Assembly (NCBI GenBank): GCA_043228905.1
Contig: JBHGNT010000004.1
Span: 14,012,001-14,076,000, forward strand
Direction of reading: 5' to 3'
DNA from: Azolla caroliniana
Lineage: Eukaryota; Polypodiophyta
DNA: 64,000 nt
The translations under genes were made by a program, and so were the position numbers. Below, piece by piece: positions 10,501 through 21,304 of this stretch. The notes under the pieces were generated by a model. It was given only the letters and a program-made list of their open reading frames with translations, searched no databases and was not told the origin of the DNA. How positions within the stretch are numbered: the stretch's first letter is position 1; each line of letters begins with the position of its first letter.

Positions 10501-13373
10501 TGCGACGCTTTTACGCGCTGTGAAATGGCCATTTCCCGTTCCAACGCTTCCTGCGCTTGCCGTAACTCCCGGATTGCGTCTTTATCCGGTTCTGCTTCAG
10601 CCTCTTCTGGTTGCGGTAAGTATGGTGCTACTGCTTCGGCAATGTCAATTTCGAAGAGGGGTATGATCTTCGGGTTTTCCTGCAAGTACTGAGCTTCTTC
10701 TTCGTCAGCTAACCCTTCTAGCATGTTGACGCATTCCGCATACAACGGTGTACATTCCTTGCCAGTGCTCGTCCTTGGCTGTGTTGATACCCGTACCTTG
10801 GCTTTTCCTCGCCGGAAGGTAATTATATTTTTCCTCCAATTCTGTTTGATATGTGCCGTTTTTAACCATGGCCGCCCCAGCAATAGCGGGTATGCGCCTT
10901 GTGCCTGTAATTGTAGCACTACTACCGAGATGTGAAATGTATGACCGCCGACGGTGACTTCTAATTTCCGTATTAATCCTGTCGGCCGCACTGAGCTTGT
11001 ATCGGCCATCCGCAACCAGAACGGACACGGCTCCCACTCGTGGATTCCTAGGGCATCACACGTCCGGAGGCTTATTACATTCACCCTAGAGCCTCCGTCT
11101 ATAAGTGTGCCGGGAAGTTCTTTCCCTTTTACAATGGCAGTGATTACCGGACTGCTGGTGTCCACCACCGTTGGTCCCTCCTCCGGATTCGAGAAGAGTA
11201 CCGGTGCCGGTGATGGTTCTCCTGCCGTCATGGCCATCTTCAGTCCTTCCGTGAATCTTGGCACGAGTTGTAGGAGTCTTCCTAGTGGCAACGTAATCTG
11301 ACATTCTTGCAACGCCTGCCATGTCTCGTTCTCGGAGTGACTACCGCCGGCAAGCCCTACGATGTTCTCCTTTTGCCGCTGTAAGTTTGTGACATTCTGC
11401 TCGTTTGCTTTCTTTACCCATTCCGTTGCTTGTTTCCGGATGGTCTCCTGCGTCTCCCATTCCTTGGCCATGCCTTTCGACCTTGTGGTCACCTGCTGCA
11501 GATCTACCACCTCAGGGACTACCATATTTACCGCCGGTCGTTTTTCATAGCTCTTCACCGGGCATTGGTTACTATAATGGGCTTCCTGTTGGCAGTAGTA
11601 GCAGTAGGCTTTCCGGGTATTGCTGGATTCGGCATTGTCTGTTGTACCTGGGGCAGGTCCTGTGGTACGCGCGGGGTTTTGGACCGGTAGGCTGCTTGGA
11701 GCTCCTTGTTTCGGATCCCGTGGGTAGCCGCCTTTCTTAAAATGCCGTTTTTTGTTATAGCTCTTCTTATTGCGGTACTCTTGACGGGGTTGCCCGTTAT
11801 ATCTGCTGTATTCCTCCTGTTGTTGACAATATCCGGGGGAGTGCTCCCGGTCGTAATGTTCGTATCGTCTATTGTAATCCCGGTACCGATCATGCCGGTC
11901 ATAGTTATCCCGCCGATCACCGTACCAGACATCCTTCTCCCGTCGATCGCCATACCGGACATCCTGTGCCGGTCGGTCGCGGTCCATTCGTCGCCAGCGT
12001 TCCTCTTCTTCATCTTGGTTGCTGCGTGGCTCAATTTGTCGGACGGGCGGTGCTTGCCAGTTCAACAGATTATACTCGCACCTATCCGTCGTATGGCTCT
12101 TGGATTGACAAATTACACATTGCGTCCTCATAGTGCATTCTAGAGCTGAGTGTCCGGAATTCAAGCAGGTTGTGCACTGTATTGCTTGCCGAAACCGGAG
12201 GTCTTCATCGGACGGTAACGCTCGTTGGAGTGCTCCCAGTGTGAGCCAGGAGCTTGTCTTTTCCATCTCTCTCACCCGGTCAATGACCTGGTCGATGGTA
12301 CTTGTGCGGAAGTCAATTACCGTGCAAACCGTGCGTAGGGGTTCCCGGAGCGCGTTTAGGAATATAGTCCGAAATTCCTCCTCCGGGGGTGCGCGGGCAA
12401 CCTGACTATGCATCCGTTGAAACCGGATGACAAATTGGGGAATGCTCTCCCCTGCCTCCTGTCGGATGGTATAAAATAAGCCTACCATTACGGTCTGGTC
12501 CACCTCCTTTTGGAAAAAATGCAAGAATTTAGCTTTTAAATCTGCAAAGGTGTTGATGGTAGACGGGTCCTGCGTCCGGCGCCATCTTGCTGCCGGTCCC
12601 TCCAATGTGACGCCAAATTCCGCTATCTTAGAGCGTTCTTATTCATCCGGGGTCAATCGCTGGGACACATGGTTGGCTTCCCATGTCTGTTCAAAGGCGT
12701 GCACATGAGCTTCCGCGTCCGGATCATCTCTATCCTTGGAGTACTGGAACGACATGTCGTCGTCCGGTATCGGTGCGCGGGCTGGCAGTGTTGGTGCTCG
12801 TTCCGGAATTTTCTCCGGCGTCGGTGGTCTTTCCCGACTTGTTTCCGGTGTCGGTGGTCTTTCCCGATTTGTTTCCGGCGTCGGTGGTTTTTCCTCTTCT
12901 TTTGGTGACGGAGGCCTCTCCTCTTCGACTTCCGGTGTCGGAGGTCGCTCTTCCTCTGCTGGTTCCGGGGGTTCCAGCGTTAGCACTTCCGGTTCCGGTA
13001 TCGGTAAGGTATCCGATCCTTCATCCTCCGGTCCGCCCGGGGTTTCATTGCTGCTATGGTAGTTCGTGTGCACGCTGTATTCCCCTTCGGAGTCTGATTC
13101 ATATGCTGAAAAGGCTTCTGCTTCGCCTTCTCCATTTGCCAACGCGTGGAGAAGGGATTCGGTTTCCCGGAGGCTGCTTAGGCTGCTTCCGTCATCCGGG
13201 TGCGATGTTTGCTGTAACCAGAGGGAGTCCTCCGCTACTCTCCAGATTACGTTGGAAAACGAGTGATCCGCTCTAATTTCCTGCGCCGCTTGTTGGAAAG
13301 CCTCACGTCTCCTTTGCCTTTCGGCAAGGCGTCGAGTTCGATCTGTAACCAGGTCGTGCGTTGATCTAGACAT
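7557..13373 (-). pseudogene. GyA gag-pol polyprotein with four in-frame stops
   Basis: This is one frame of 1,939 codons from ATG 13373 to the stop at 7557, broken only by stops at 12639, 10011, 9591 and 7998; there is no frameshift. In order it shows: gag with Pro-Thr-Glu-rich N-terminus; zinc knuckles (CTTCLNSGHSALEC, then CVICQSKSHTTDRC, and later CYYCQQEAHYSNQC); a retropepsin with LIDGGSRVNVIS; reverse transcriptase with FLDDF as the catalytic box; RNase H (FHVFVDTSDIAIG); and integrase with an HHCC finger (HCGVAGGHY...CDLCQRMG) and core aspartates in GLDFVG and ISDQGG. Working copies would make virus-like particles, copy their RNA and integrate the cDNA. The RT/INT style is non-chromoviral (Tat/Athila side). 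The stop at 10011 replaces the Tyr of the GFSGYNQ block. Confidence 0.9.
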
Positions 13374-13426
13374 CCATCCGTGCCGTCGTTCGCTGCAAAA
13401 ACAGGAATCGTGGTCGCCAAAAACTG

Positions 13427-13861
13427 TGTTAACTCTTAGGGCCGGACAGTGGCCTAACACAGGGTGTCTACGGAAGACACTTCACCAAAGGGTGTTATGG
13501 CAACCGGATTAGACTCAACGCTTAATCCGACTTAATTAAGTTACTTAGCATGATCGTCTTTCATAATCACACGCGTAAGATATAACAATTAAGACAGAAT
13601 GGCAATTAACACAGAGAGATAACAACGCTAAGCTTTTATTAATTAACCGCTATTCATTACATTGTATTCGGGCCTTTAAATAGGTTTCCGGTCTGTATTA
13701 CAAAACGGTGCCATCCGCACCTGTTCGGGATCGGTCCGGATCTAGAATGGCATACCGATTCCGGTCCGTCCGTCCACACTCATAGCTTAATTACAACCAC
13801 ATTCCTACTACTTAAATAACTCTCCGTTTCCCACTCTGGACTCCTTTGCCGGCCGGTAACA
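13427..13861 (-). repeat. 5' LTR of GyA
   Basis: 435 bp, same ends as the 3' copy. The sequence just inside it on the minus strand (TTTTTGGCGACCACGATTCC, about 13422-13403) occupies the primer-binding position; I do not assign the tRNA. Confidence 0.95.
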
Positions 13862-14794
13862 CATATCCTCAACCATCTTGGAATACATGGGTGCTCGCTT
13901 AAGGTTCATGCTCAAGTGCGATTGTTTATTATCTTCAATAGCCTTCTCACAATCAAACCTATGCATACATTTGAGATTAATACATAAAGGCCTATGATCG
14001 GATTCCGGTGTCCATTCACCAAGTGAGAATTTATGTATACAATCCAAAATACCTTTGGAAAGTAGCACATAATCAATCACACTATTGCCGTTGTGTTTTC
14101 TACATGTAAAACCATTAGTGTTGGGCCATGAGGAAATACCATTTGCAATAAGCAATCCGGTTGTATTGCACATTTGTAGGAGTAACTTCCCAAATTGGTC
14201 CGGATCTTTTTCATCGCTAGAAGAGCGGTTATACATTTGCATATCCTCTTGCATCCTTGAGATATGTGGCATGAAAGATTCTTGTGAATCAAGTTGGAAA
14301 CTTCTTGTATGAGCATTCATGTCACCAAAGACAATAACTTCCCCTTTGGATTTGAAATAAGCAATATCATCTTCTAGATTGGCAAACGGTTGATCTTTAT
14401 CCAAACAAGCATAAAAGTTCGAATCTTGATGAGGAATGTAACATCCAACTACAAAAGTGGGCAAATCATTAGGTGTTTCTATTTTGAGCCATATGTAGCA
14501 TTTATTTTCATCATTTTTTATGATTGACACATATTTCTCTATTTCCTTCTTAATCAAACATGCCACCCCTCCTTGTCCTCTTCTTTGTCTTGGATTTTTC
14601 TTCCATATCAAAGAGTGTACATTATAGTTTCCTAAACCTTGAATCCTTTGAGTATCATGCTCCCATGTTTCAACAAGAAGTGTGATATCCGAGTCATCGG
14701 TGAACTCCTCTATGCCAAATCCCGCATTCCATGGGTATCCATTGCAATTCCAAAAGCATAGTCGTAAAAGGCATGGGTTGGTCTCATAGATCAC
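13862..14794 (-). pseudogene. LINE ORF2, apurinic-type endonuclease domain
   Basis: ATG at 14794 lies six bases after the ORF1 stop. The domain shows the standard LINE endonuclease motifs in order: FWNCNGYPWN, DITLLVETW, VFGDMNAHTRSF, VIDYVLLS and SDHRPL, i.e. the Asn, Glu, Asp-x-Asn and Ser-Asp-His catalytic set. In a live element it nicks genomic DNA to prime reverse transcription. The coding sequence is cut at 13862 by GyA; 311 codons lie before the cut and the frame resumes exactly at 3904. Confidence 0.9.
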
Positions 14795-14800
14795 GTGTCC

Positions 14801-15670
14801 TTATTTGCCTACATTTCCATCTTTAGGCACATCCTTAACCTTGTTTTTCAATCTTTCTTCATATGCTTTACGACGAGCATTTTGTTGTGAGATAGTACGA
14901 TCTTCACTCACAAAGCATTGTGTACCTTTGAGGTATACCCAACTATTTTCGAGTATGATTCGCCGCTTTGTATCATTTGTCATTGTGCATACAATAGGCC
15001 TTTCTCTTGAGCGAGTAACACCATGTTTCTCAACTCGGTGTGCCCCATATACATTCACATCTGACATCCCATAATGCATGTTAAAAAATTCACCAATGGC
15101 CTTTCCAAGGGATGCGGGTGTTTCCTTACTCTCTTCTTTAATCCCACGGACGACAATGTTCTTTGATCGTCGTTCATGTTCTTTCAATTCTCGGACATCT
15201 ATGCTTTCTATATTCTTCTCTTAATGCATCACATGCATATTAGATGAGTTTGATAACACATCCCCACCACATACATCGTCCCATGACTTCGTTGTACATA
15301 CATTTTTCATCTCACTTACATCCCGCCTCATCGTGTCCAATTTTTCTTCTTTTAATGCTTCCTTTAACTCAATCTTGTTAAGGCACTCATTTGTTTCAAA
15401 AGAAACTCTTTTACATTCTTGAATCTCTTCTTGAAGTTTTGCAACCACTTGTTTAAGACTTTCATTCTCAATGACAACACTTTGGAGCTTAGTATTCTCT
15501 TTTATTAACATCCTAATCTCTTCACCTTGCTTGTTTATGGTTTCTTGAAGAGAAATCAAGTGACTCATAAGCATTTTGTCCATTGCATTAGAATCGAGAT
15601 TTGTTGGTGATCTCGGCTCATTATCAATCATACCCCCGAACTTTACGGCGGTTTTACGAGTATTTGCCAT
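14801..15670 (-). pseudogene. LINE ORF1, RNA-binding protein with one in-frame stop
   Basis: 290 codons from ATG 15670, with a single TAA at 15221-15223 and no frameshift. The N-terminal half is a coiled coil (LISLQETINKQGEEIRMLIK and following heptads, about residues 40-130). The C-terminal half holds the ORF1 signature RELKEHERRSKNIVVRGI and a region ending in VYLKGTQCFVSED, as in L1-type ORF1 proteins that coat LINE RNA. It is followed by ORF2 after 6 nt. Confidence 0.8.
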
Positions 15671-15933
15671 TGTACGGACAAACCCTACCGGAAAAGAGAG
15701 ACAGAGAGGGAAGGAGAGAGAATGTACCTTTCACTCGATTTAGGGCTTCAAAATCTACCTTCCGTTTGAGGAACCGTGGGGCAAAGATGGCTGCGGATGA
15801 AAATGCTCATAACTTCTCGCCACGGTAACGAAATTCGGTAAATGAACATTCTTTAGAAAGCTCTCTCACAGAGCTTTCCAACGACCTATAGAACGTAGAA
15901 AATGATGGCCGGAGTGAACTTATAGAGAGCTTT

Positions 15934-15935
<2 letters not shown>

Positions 15936-16002
<67 letters not shown>
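15936..16002. repeat. (GA)n microsatellite
   Basis: About 33 uninterrupted GA repeats, between the LINE 5' end and the CoS LTR fragment. Confidence 0.95.
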
Positions 16003-16003
<1 letters not shown>

Positions 16004-16286
16004 ACACAAGGTTCAGTATATTAACAAAGGAGAAAGACACGACACTGAACAAGGAGGGACGAGGGTGCTTTATATAGTCACCCTCTCTCTTCATTAACTA
16101 CATGACTCATGGAGTATGGGGAATGTGAAAGCTCATAAGTTATGTGTCATAGAATATGATTCTATGACTCATACTAAATGCTAGAATACAAAGTGGTGAC
16201 TTAATGGTGACTCTTGACCGTTGGAGTGTCTATTCACTCTCAAGGTGAGTTCACACACTAGACCAAGTTGAGCTTGATTCTCAACA
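16003..16286 (-). repeat. Outer part of minus-strand Copia LTR CoS
   Basis: On the minus strand it opens TGTTGAGAATCAAGCTCAAC at 16286, a typical LTR start, and holds a TATA box (CTATATAAAG, 16078-16069) about 210 nt in. A perfect 10-bp inverted repeat (GTCATAGAAT/ATTCTATGAC) lies near 16147-16169. The LTR interrupts GyC at 16286/16287. Together with 515-585 it probably formed one LTR into which the LINE inserted. Confidence 0.5.
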
Positions 16287-19095
16287 GTTCCCAACGATTT
16301 ACTATGTGAAAACGGGTATATCAATGGATCTCCCGTACAATTTTTATTTGATTCAGGAAGCTCACACAATTTTGTGAATCATCGTTTGGTTCAGATATGG
16401 GGAATCCAACCCACCGTAAGTGATCACACCTACACGGTGCACTTGGCTGATGGAAGAGTACAATACATGAACGGGGCGATTCATTCATTAGGAATTTCTA
16501 TTAATACTTATATAGAGGAAGTAAACTTCCATGTAATGAATCTTTGTACCACCGATGTAATACTGGGTTATCCCTGGTTTTATAATAAAAACTCTTCTTT
16601 ATCTATAGATTGGGTTCATCATTCAATTATATTTGTACTGAACGATTGTACTCATTTTATTCAATGTGTAAAAAAACAATCCCTCTCGATTGTTTCCTCG
16701 TGTCTATCAATATCCGAGTTATCTTGTTCTACTCTATTTTATGGTGTACTTGATCTAGACATTCATGTTTACAATATCGATAATGTCTCGGTTCAATTAA
16801 CATATTTTGAACAACAACAACTTGACGAAATCTTAAATGATTTTCGTGATGTTTTTCCGGGTGAACTGCCTAATGGGTTACCTCCTAAACGTAATATAGA
16901 CCATCATATAGATATTGTACCTGGCATTGCACCAATAAGTATACCTCCTTATCGCTTAAGTCGATCCGAAGAGGATGAGGTATTTAAGCAACTCAAGGAC
17001 TATTTACGAATGGGTTATATACATTATAGTAAATCTCCATGGGGTGCACCAGTTCTCTTGGTTAAAAAGAAAGAGGGCACATGGCGTATGTGTATTAATT
17101 ACCGACACTTGAATAAAGTGACAATCAAGAATTCGTATCCATTGCCTCGGGCTGACGATCTAATTGATCGTCTCCAGGGAGCTCGGTATTTTACGAAACT
17201 TGATCTCCGTACTAGCTACCATCAAATACGTATAAGTGAGGATGATGTTCCTAAAACAACATTTCGTATGCGCTATGGCCATTATGAGTTTCTGGCTATG
17301 CCTTTTGGTTTGACCAATGCTCCAACTACATTTCAACAAGAAATGAATGACATTTTCTGAGAACAACTTGGAAAATTTGTCATTTTTTTCTTGGTTAATA
17401 TTTTAGTTTATAGCCGTACATTACAAGAACATGCTAAACATGTCCGCTTTGTTTTACAAACATTGCGTGAAAAACAGTTTTATGCGAAGATCTCAAAATG
17501 TGAGTTCTTTAAGAAATCAATTACTTATCTTGGACATCTCATAACCGAACGAGGAGTTGAAATTGATCCTTCTCGCATCGAGAAAATCAAGCTTTGGCCC
17601 ACTCTTCGGAATATTCGAGAAGTTTGATCATTCCTTGGTTTTGTCGGGTTTTTGCGAAAATCCCTTCGTAATTACTCCCAATTGACGACGCCGTTTACTA
17701 ATCTTCTAAAAGGTCAAATGCGTAAGTCTACAAAACCTATTGTGTGGAATGCTACACTAGACCTCGCCTTTAAGGAACTCAAGGACCTGGTATGCAAGGC
17801 TCCTTCACTTCTTTTACTCGATCCTTCAAAACCTTTTGAGGTTGAAACCGATGCAAGCGATTATGCTATAGGTGTTGTCTTATATCAAGATGGTAAAACA
17901 ATAGCATTCGAGAGTAAGAAAATTGATTCTGTTGAATGTCGGTATACTGTTCAAGAAAAGGAATTATTTGCAGTTATACATGCGCTCAAAACATGGCGCC
18001 ATTATCTTTATGGAAATCGCTTTGTGGTAACTATGAACCAGGAGTCATTGAAATATTTTTGTAACCAACAAAAGCTGAAAGGTCGTAAGGCACAATGGGC
18101 TGATCTCATCCAGGACTTTCATTTTTCCATACGATATCGTAAAGGTTCCATGAACACTGTCGCTGATGCACTAAGTCGCATCCGTGAAGTTAACATGCTT
18201 AGGTTCACTGAAATAACATCAGATCTTTATGATCACCTTCGAGGGAAGTATCCTGATGATAGTTATTTCGCAAAATACTGGGCAAGAGTTGAGTCTGGAA
18301 CAGACACCGCCACATCCTCGAAGGAATACTTCCACATTGCTAACGGTCTGCTCTACCGTAATGGGAAGGTTTGTGTTCCAGATTTACCCGAGGTCAAAAA
18401 GAGGATTCTTTTTTAATGCCATGATGCACCCTCAGCAGGGCACCCTAGAATACATCGTACACTCATTCTCATCTCCACTCAATTTTATTGGCCTAAGATG
18501 CGCCCTGACATACATAGCTATGTGACTAAATGTCCCCAATGTCAGGTTAACAAAGCTGAGCGACTTAAAGCCGCAGGACTTTTACATCCCTTGGACATTC
18601 CCAATAATAAGTGGGAAAGTATATCCATGGATTTTATTGTTAGCCTTCTTCGCACCCAAAAAGGCCATGATGCCATCTGGGTTGTGGTTGATCGACTAAC
18701 TAAAATGGCCAGATTTATTGCTACTAAAACCACGGTAACAGCTCCTGAATTGGCTTACCAATTCGTTGACGAGTTATTTCGTTTTTATGGGTTACCGATG
18801 GATATCGTGAGTGATCGAGATTCAAAATTTACTAGTGACTTCTGGACGCAAGTCTTTAAGAAGTTAGAAACTACGTTGAGCATGAGCTCCACGGATCATC
18901 CTCAATCCGATGGACAAACAGAACGAGTAAATCAAGTTATTGAGGACATGCTTCGAGCATATGTTGCTGCAAAACCAACAAAATGGGAACGTTATCTCCC
19001 AATTTTGGAGTTTGCTTATAACAGCTCCAAGCATATGTCGACGTGATATAGTCCTTTTATGTTGAGAGGAAGTCAATGAACACCCCTCTTGAAGA
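16287..19095 (+). pseudogene. Gypsy GyC, PR-RT-RH-INT part, chromovirus-like
   Basis: It begins inside the protease ([12 protein letters not shown]) at the CoS LTR and runs through reverse transcriptase (16374-17627), RNase H (17652-18200), the integrase zinc finger and the integrase core (18498-19046, with DFIVSL, IVSDRDSKF and HPQSDGQTERVN). LTRs, gag and the 3' end are missing. Stops at 17358 and 17625 and a frameshift near 18416 break it. The RT catalytic box reads FFLVNILVY instead of the usual xLDDILVY, so both catalytic Asp are gone. It ends near 19095, where it meets the start of GyD. Confidence 0.85.
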
Positions 19096-19189
19096 CAAAT
19101 CTACGAGTCACACAGGTGAGTCTTTTCATGTTGTTAAAGTTCATACCAACCACTTAAGTTAATGTGAATGCACTTTTCCTTCACATTTA

Positions 19190-20292
19190 CTTGGACCTAA
19201 TGATTTACTCCGAGCAATCGGGTATATCAATGGAACACAAGCACATTTCTTATTTGATTTCGGTAGTTCTCACAATTTTCTTAATGATCACTTTGTGCAA
19301 CAAATGGAACTCCACATAAACGCAAGTGATCATATTTATCAAGTTCACATAGCAAATGGAAGTGTTCAATACATCAATGGCATTGTTTGTCAACTACCAA
19401 TTCAAATAGATACATATTTGGAGAAGCTTGACTTTCATGTTATGAAACTACAATCTGCAGATGTCATTTTAGGATACCCTTGGTTTTTTAATAAAAACCC
19501 TTCTTTGTCCATTGATTGGGTTAATCACTCAATCACATTTGAACTTAATAATGGTAAACATTTTATTCAATGTTCCAAATCTTTAAGTGAGTATTCAAGT
19601 TCATTAATTTATTCGTGTGTAATTGATCCTGCGCTTCAATTTTATTATTTTAATATTGACGCCACACAATTACCACATTATGAACAACGATTACTCGACT
19701 CTATTTTAGACGATTTTCAAGACGTGTTTCCTAAGGAATTGCCACTTTACCACCAAAACGTAATGTGGACCATCAAATTGAACTCATTCTTGGTGCTGTT
19801 CCGGTGAGCATTCCACCTTACCGACTTAGTCGATTAGAAGAGGATGAGATCGCTAAACAAATTAAGGAATACTTGAGTATGGGCCACATTAGGTATAGTA
19901 AATCACCTTGGGGCGCGCTAGTTCTATTAGTAAAGAAGAAGGAAGGTTCATGGCAAATGTGTATCAATTATCGCCGTTTGAATAAAAAGACAATTAAAAA
20001 TGCATATCTGTTACCTCGTGCTAATGATTTGATTGATCGTTTGCATGGGGCTCGATATTTTACGAAAATTGACTTACGAACAAGTTATCATCAAATTCGC
20101 ATTGCCGAGGATGATATTCCTAAAACTACTTTTCGTACGCACTATGGCCATTATGAGTTTTTAGTCATGCCTTTCGGGTTGACTGATGCTCTAACCACAT
20201 TCCAACAAACGATGAATGACGTTTTCCGAGATCAACTCGGTGATTTTGTTGTCGCTTTCTTGGATGATATTTTGATATATAGCCGTACCCAT
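19190..20292 (+). pseudogene. Gypsy GyD, PR-RT fragment
   Basis: This is a second, diverged copy of the GyC family. It shows protease (FLFDFGSSHNFL), the DVILGYPWF block and RT up to [13 protein letters not shown], with the catalytic LDD present. A frameshift lies near 19770-19800. It stops right after the catalytic box at about 20292, where GyB sequence begins in the opposite orientation. The 95 bases before 19190 hold degraded sequence I cannot assign. Confidence 0.8.
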
Positions 20293-20634
20293 TTCATTAT
20301 TTAGGCGTATCTCTCGACTTGGTGGGTTTGTTCATGCTCATGTGCAAGCTGCTCTTCATAACACACTTTCTTCCTTTGTGCTAATTCCCATAATCCCGTA
20401 ATGGCGACCTCCTTTTTGCTTGCTTCCTCCTCCAGCTTTTCCTTCTCTTCCTTTGTTCGGCCATGTGTCGCTACCTCCACATCGAGCTTATCTTGAAGTG
20501 TTTTGACCGCCTTGCGTCCTTTCGCCCTGATGTCTGCTTCTTTGTCAGATGATTGGTGGAGCTATGATATGAGGCGGTCAATCTCCGTTTCAGCTAGCTT
20601 CATAGGCCTTTTTGGTTTTGCCGTGAGTGCTGCT
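20293..20634 (-). pseudogene. GyB ORF3 coiled-coil fragment, displaced by the Copia nest
   Basis: The minus strand encodes charged heptad sequence (LAETEIDRL, then DKEADIRAKGRKAVKTLQ and KEEKEKLEEEASKKE) matching the style and order of GyA ORF3 (KMAETEIERLKEEL). There is one stop and one frameshift. It is read as the continuation of the GyB ORF3 found at 44129-45676, separated by insertion of CoM1 at CTGCT (20630-20634). The assignment to GyB rather than another copy is inference. Confidence 0.6.
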
Positions 20635-21304
20635 TGTTGAGAAATCGTTGCGGAAATTTAATTCACAATGAACAGACACTGCTGAAATATGAATCACATA
20701 AATATGCCAAGAAAAACAAGATGAACAAGAGTGCACAGAGATTTGCGTGGAAACCCGAAAAACAGGGAAAACCACGGGTGAACAGATTTCTTCACTATAC
20801 AAAGTGGATATACAACATCGAGAGGAATACAACACTCTATCGAGTGTATCAGCCGCACAGGGCTCTTCGCATCTATTGTTACTCACAGAACTATGGTGCG
20901 GCTCACACACACACTCTTTGTCTCTCTCTCACTCTCTCTCTCCCATGCACTACAACTTTTGTATGCACACTATTACACGCTAAAAGTTTGCCCTAGTTGC
21001 ATATCTACTTACGCAACTTTCTGTCTATTTACATACGTAGCCCTCATGGGGTGCACACTTAGACTATTTACAAATATAGTCTCCTGAGTTGGCTATTTAC
21101 ACAATTCCGGTTTCGGCCGAGGCCGATAGGCCGCAACCAAGTCCCACATCAACTCGGCTCCTCGATAGTCGGCTTTCCGAACGGTCGGATCTTCCTCCCA
21201 CTGGAGGGATAGCCTCGGCCGAGTCCCTCATCAACTCGGCTCCTCAACTGTCGGCTTTCCTGACGGTTGGAACTTCCTCCCATTGGAGGGACATATTCCC
21301 AACA
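20635..21304 (-). repeat. 3' LTR of CoM1
   Basis: 670 bp, + strand TGTTGAGAAATCG to ATTCCCAACA. A minus-strand polypurine tract (GAGTGAAGGGGGAGTT, 21320-21305) abuts it. It contains CT microsatellites near 20921-20943. Confidence 0.9.

Larger units (their letters stand above)
3910..13861 (-). mobile_element. Full-length Ty3/Gypsy element GyA, target duplication CATAT
   Basis: Two 435-bp LTRs (3910-4344 and 13427-13861) enclose gag-pol and a further 3' ORF. CATAT flanks both ends (3905-3909, 13862-13866). The order gag-PR-RT-RH-INT-ORF3 is that of Gypsy elements with an extra ORF behind integrase, as in some Tat/Athila-type plant lineages. The LTRs differ at about 18 positions by eye (about 4 %), so the insertion is not recent. 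Inserted in LINE ORF2. Confidence 0.95.
616..15840 (-). mobile_element. Non-LTR retrotransposon (LINE, L1-like) broken by a solo LTR and by Gypsy GyA
   Basis: On the minus strand the order is: 5' leader (about 15840-15671), ORF1 (15670-14801), ORF2 endonuclease (14794-13862), reverse transcriptase (3904-2401) and C-terminal domain with zinc knuckle (1575-670). Removing GyA (3910-13861 plus one CATAT) and the solo LTR (1581-2400 plus one AATAT) makes the ORF2 frame continuous across both sites, so both landed in a pre-existing LINE. Stops and a frameshift make it a dead copy. The outer ends are approximate; no target duplication of the LINE itself was found. Confidence 0.85.
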
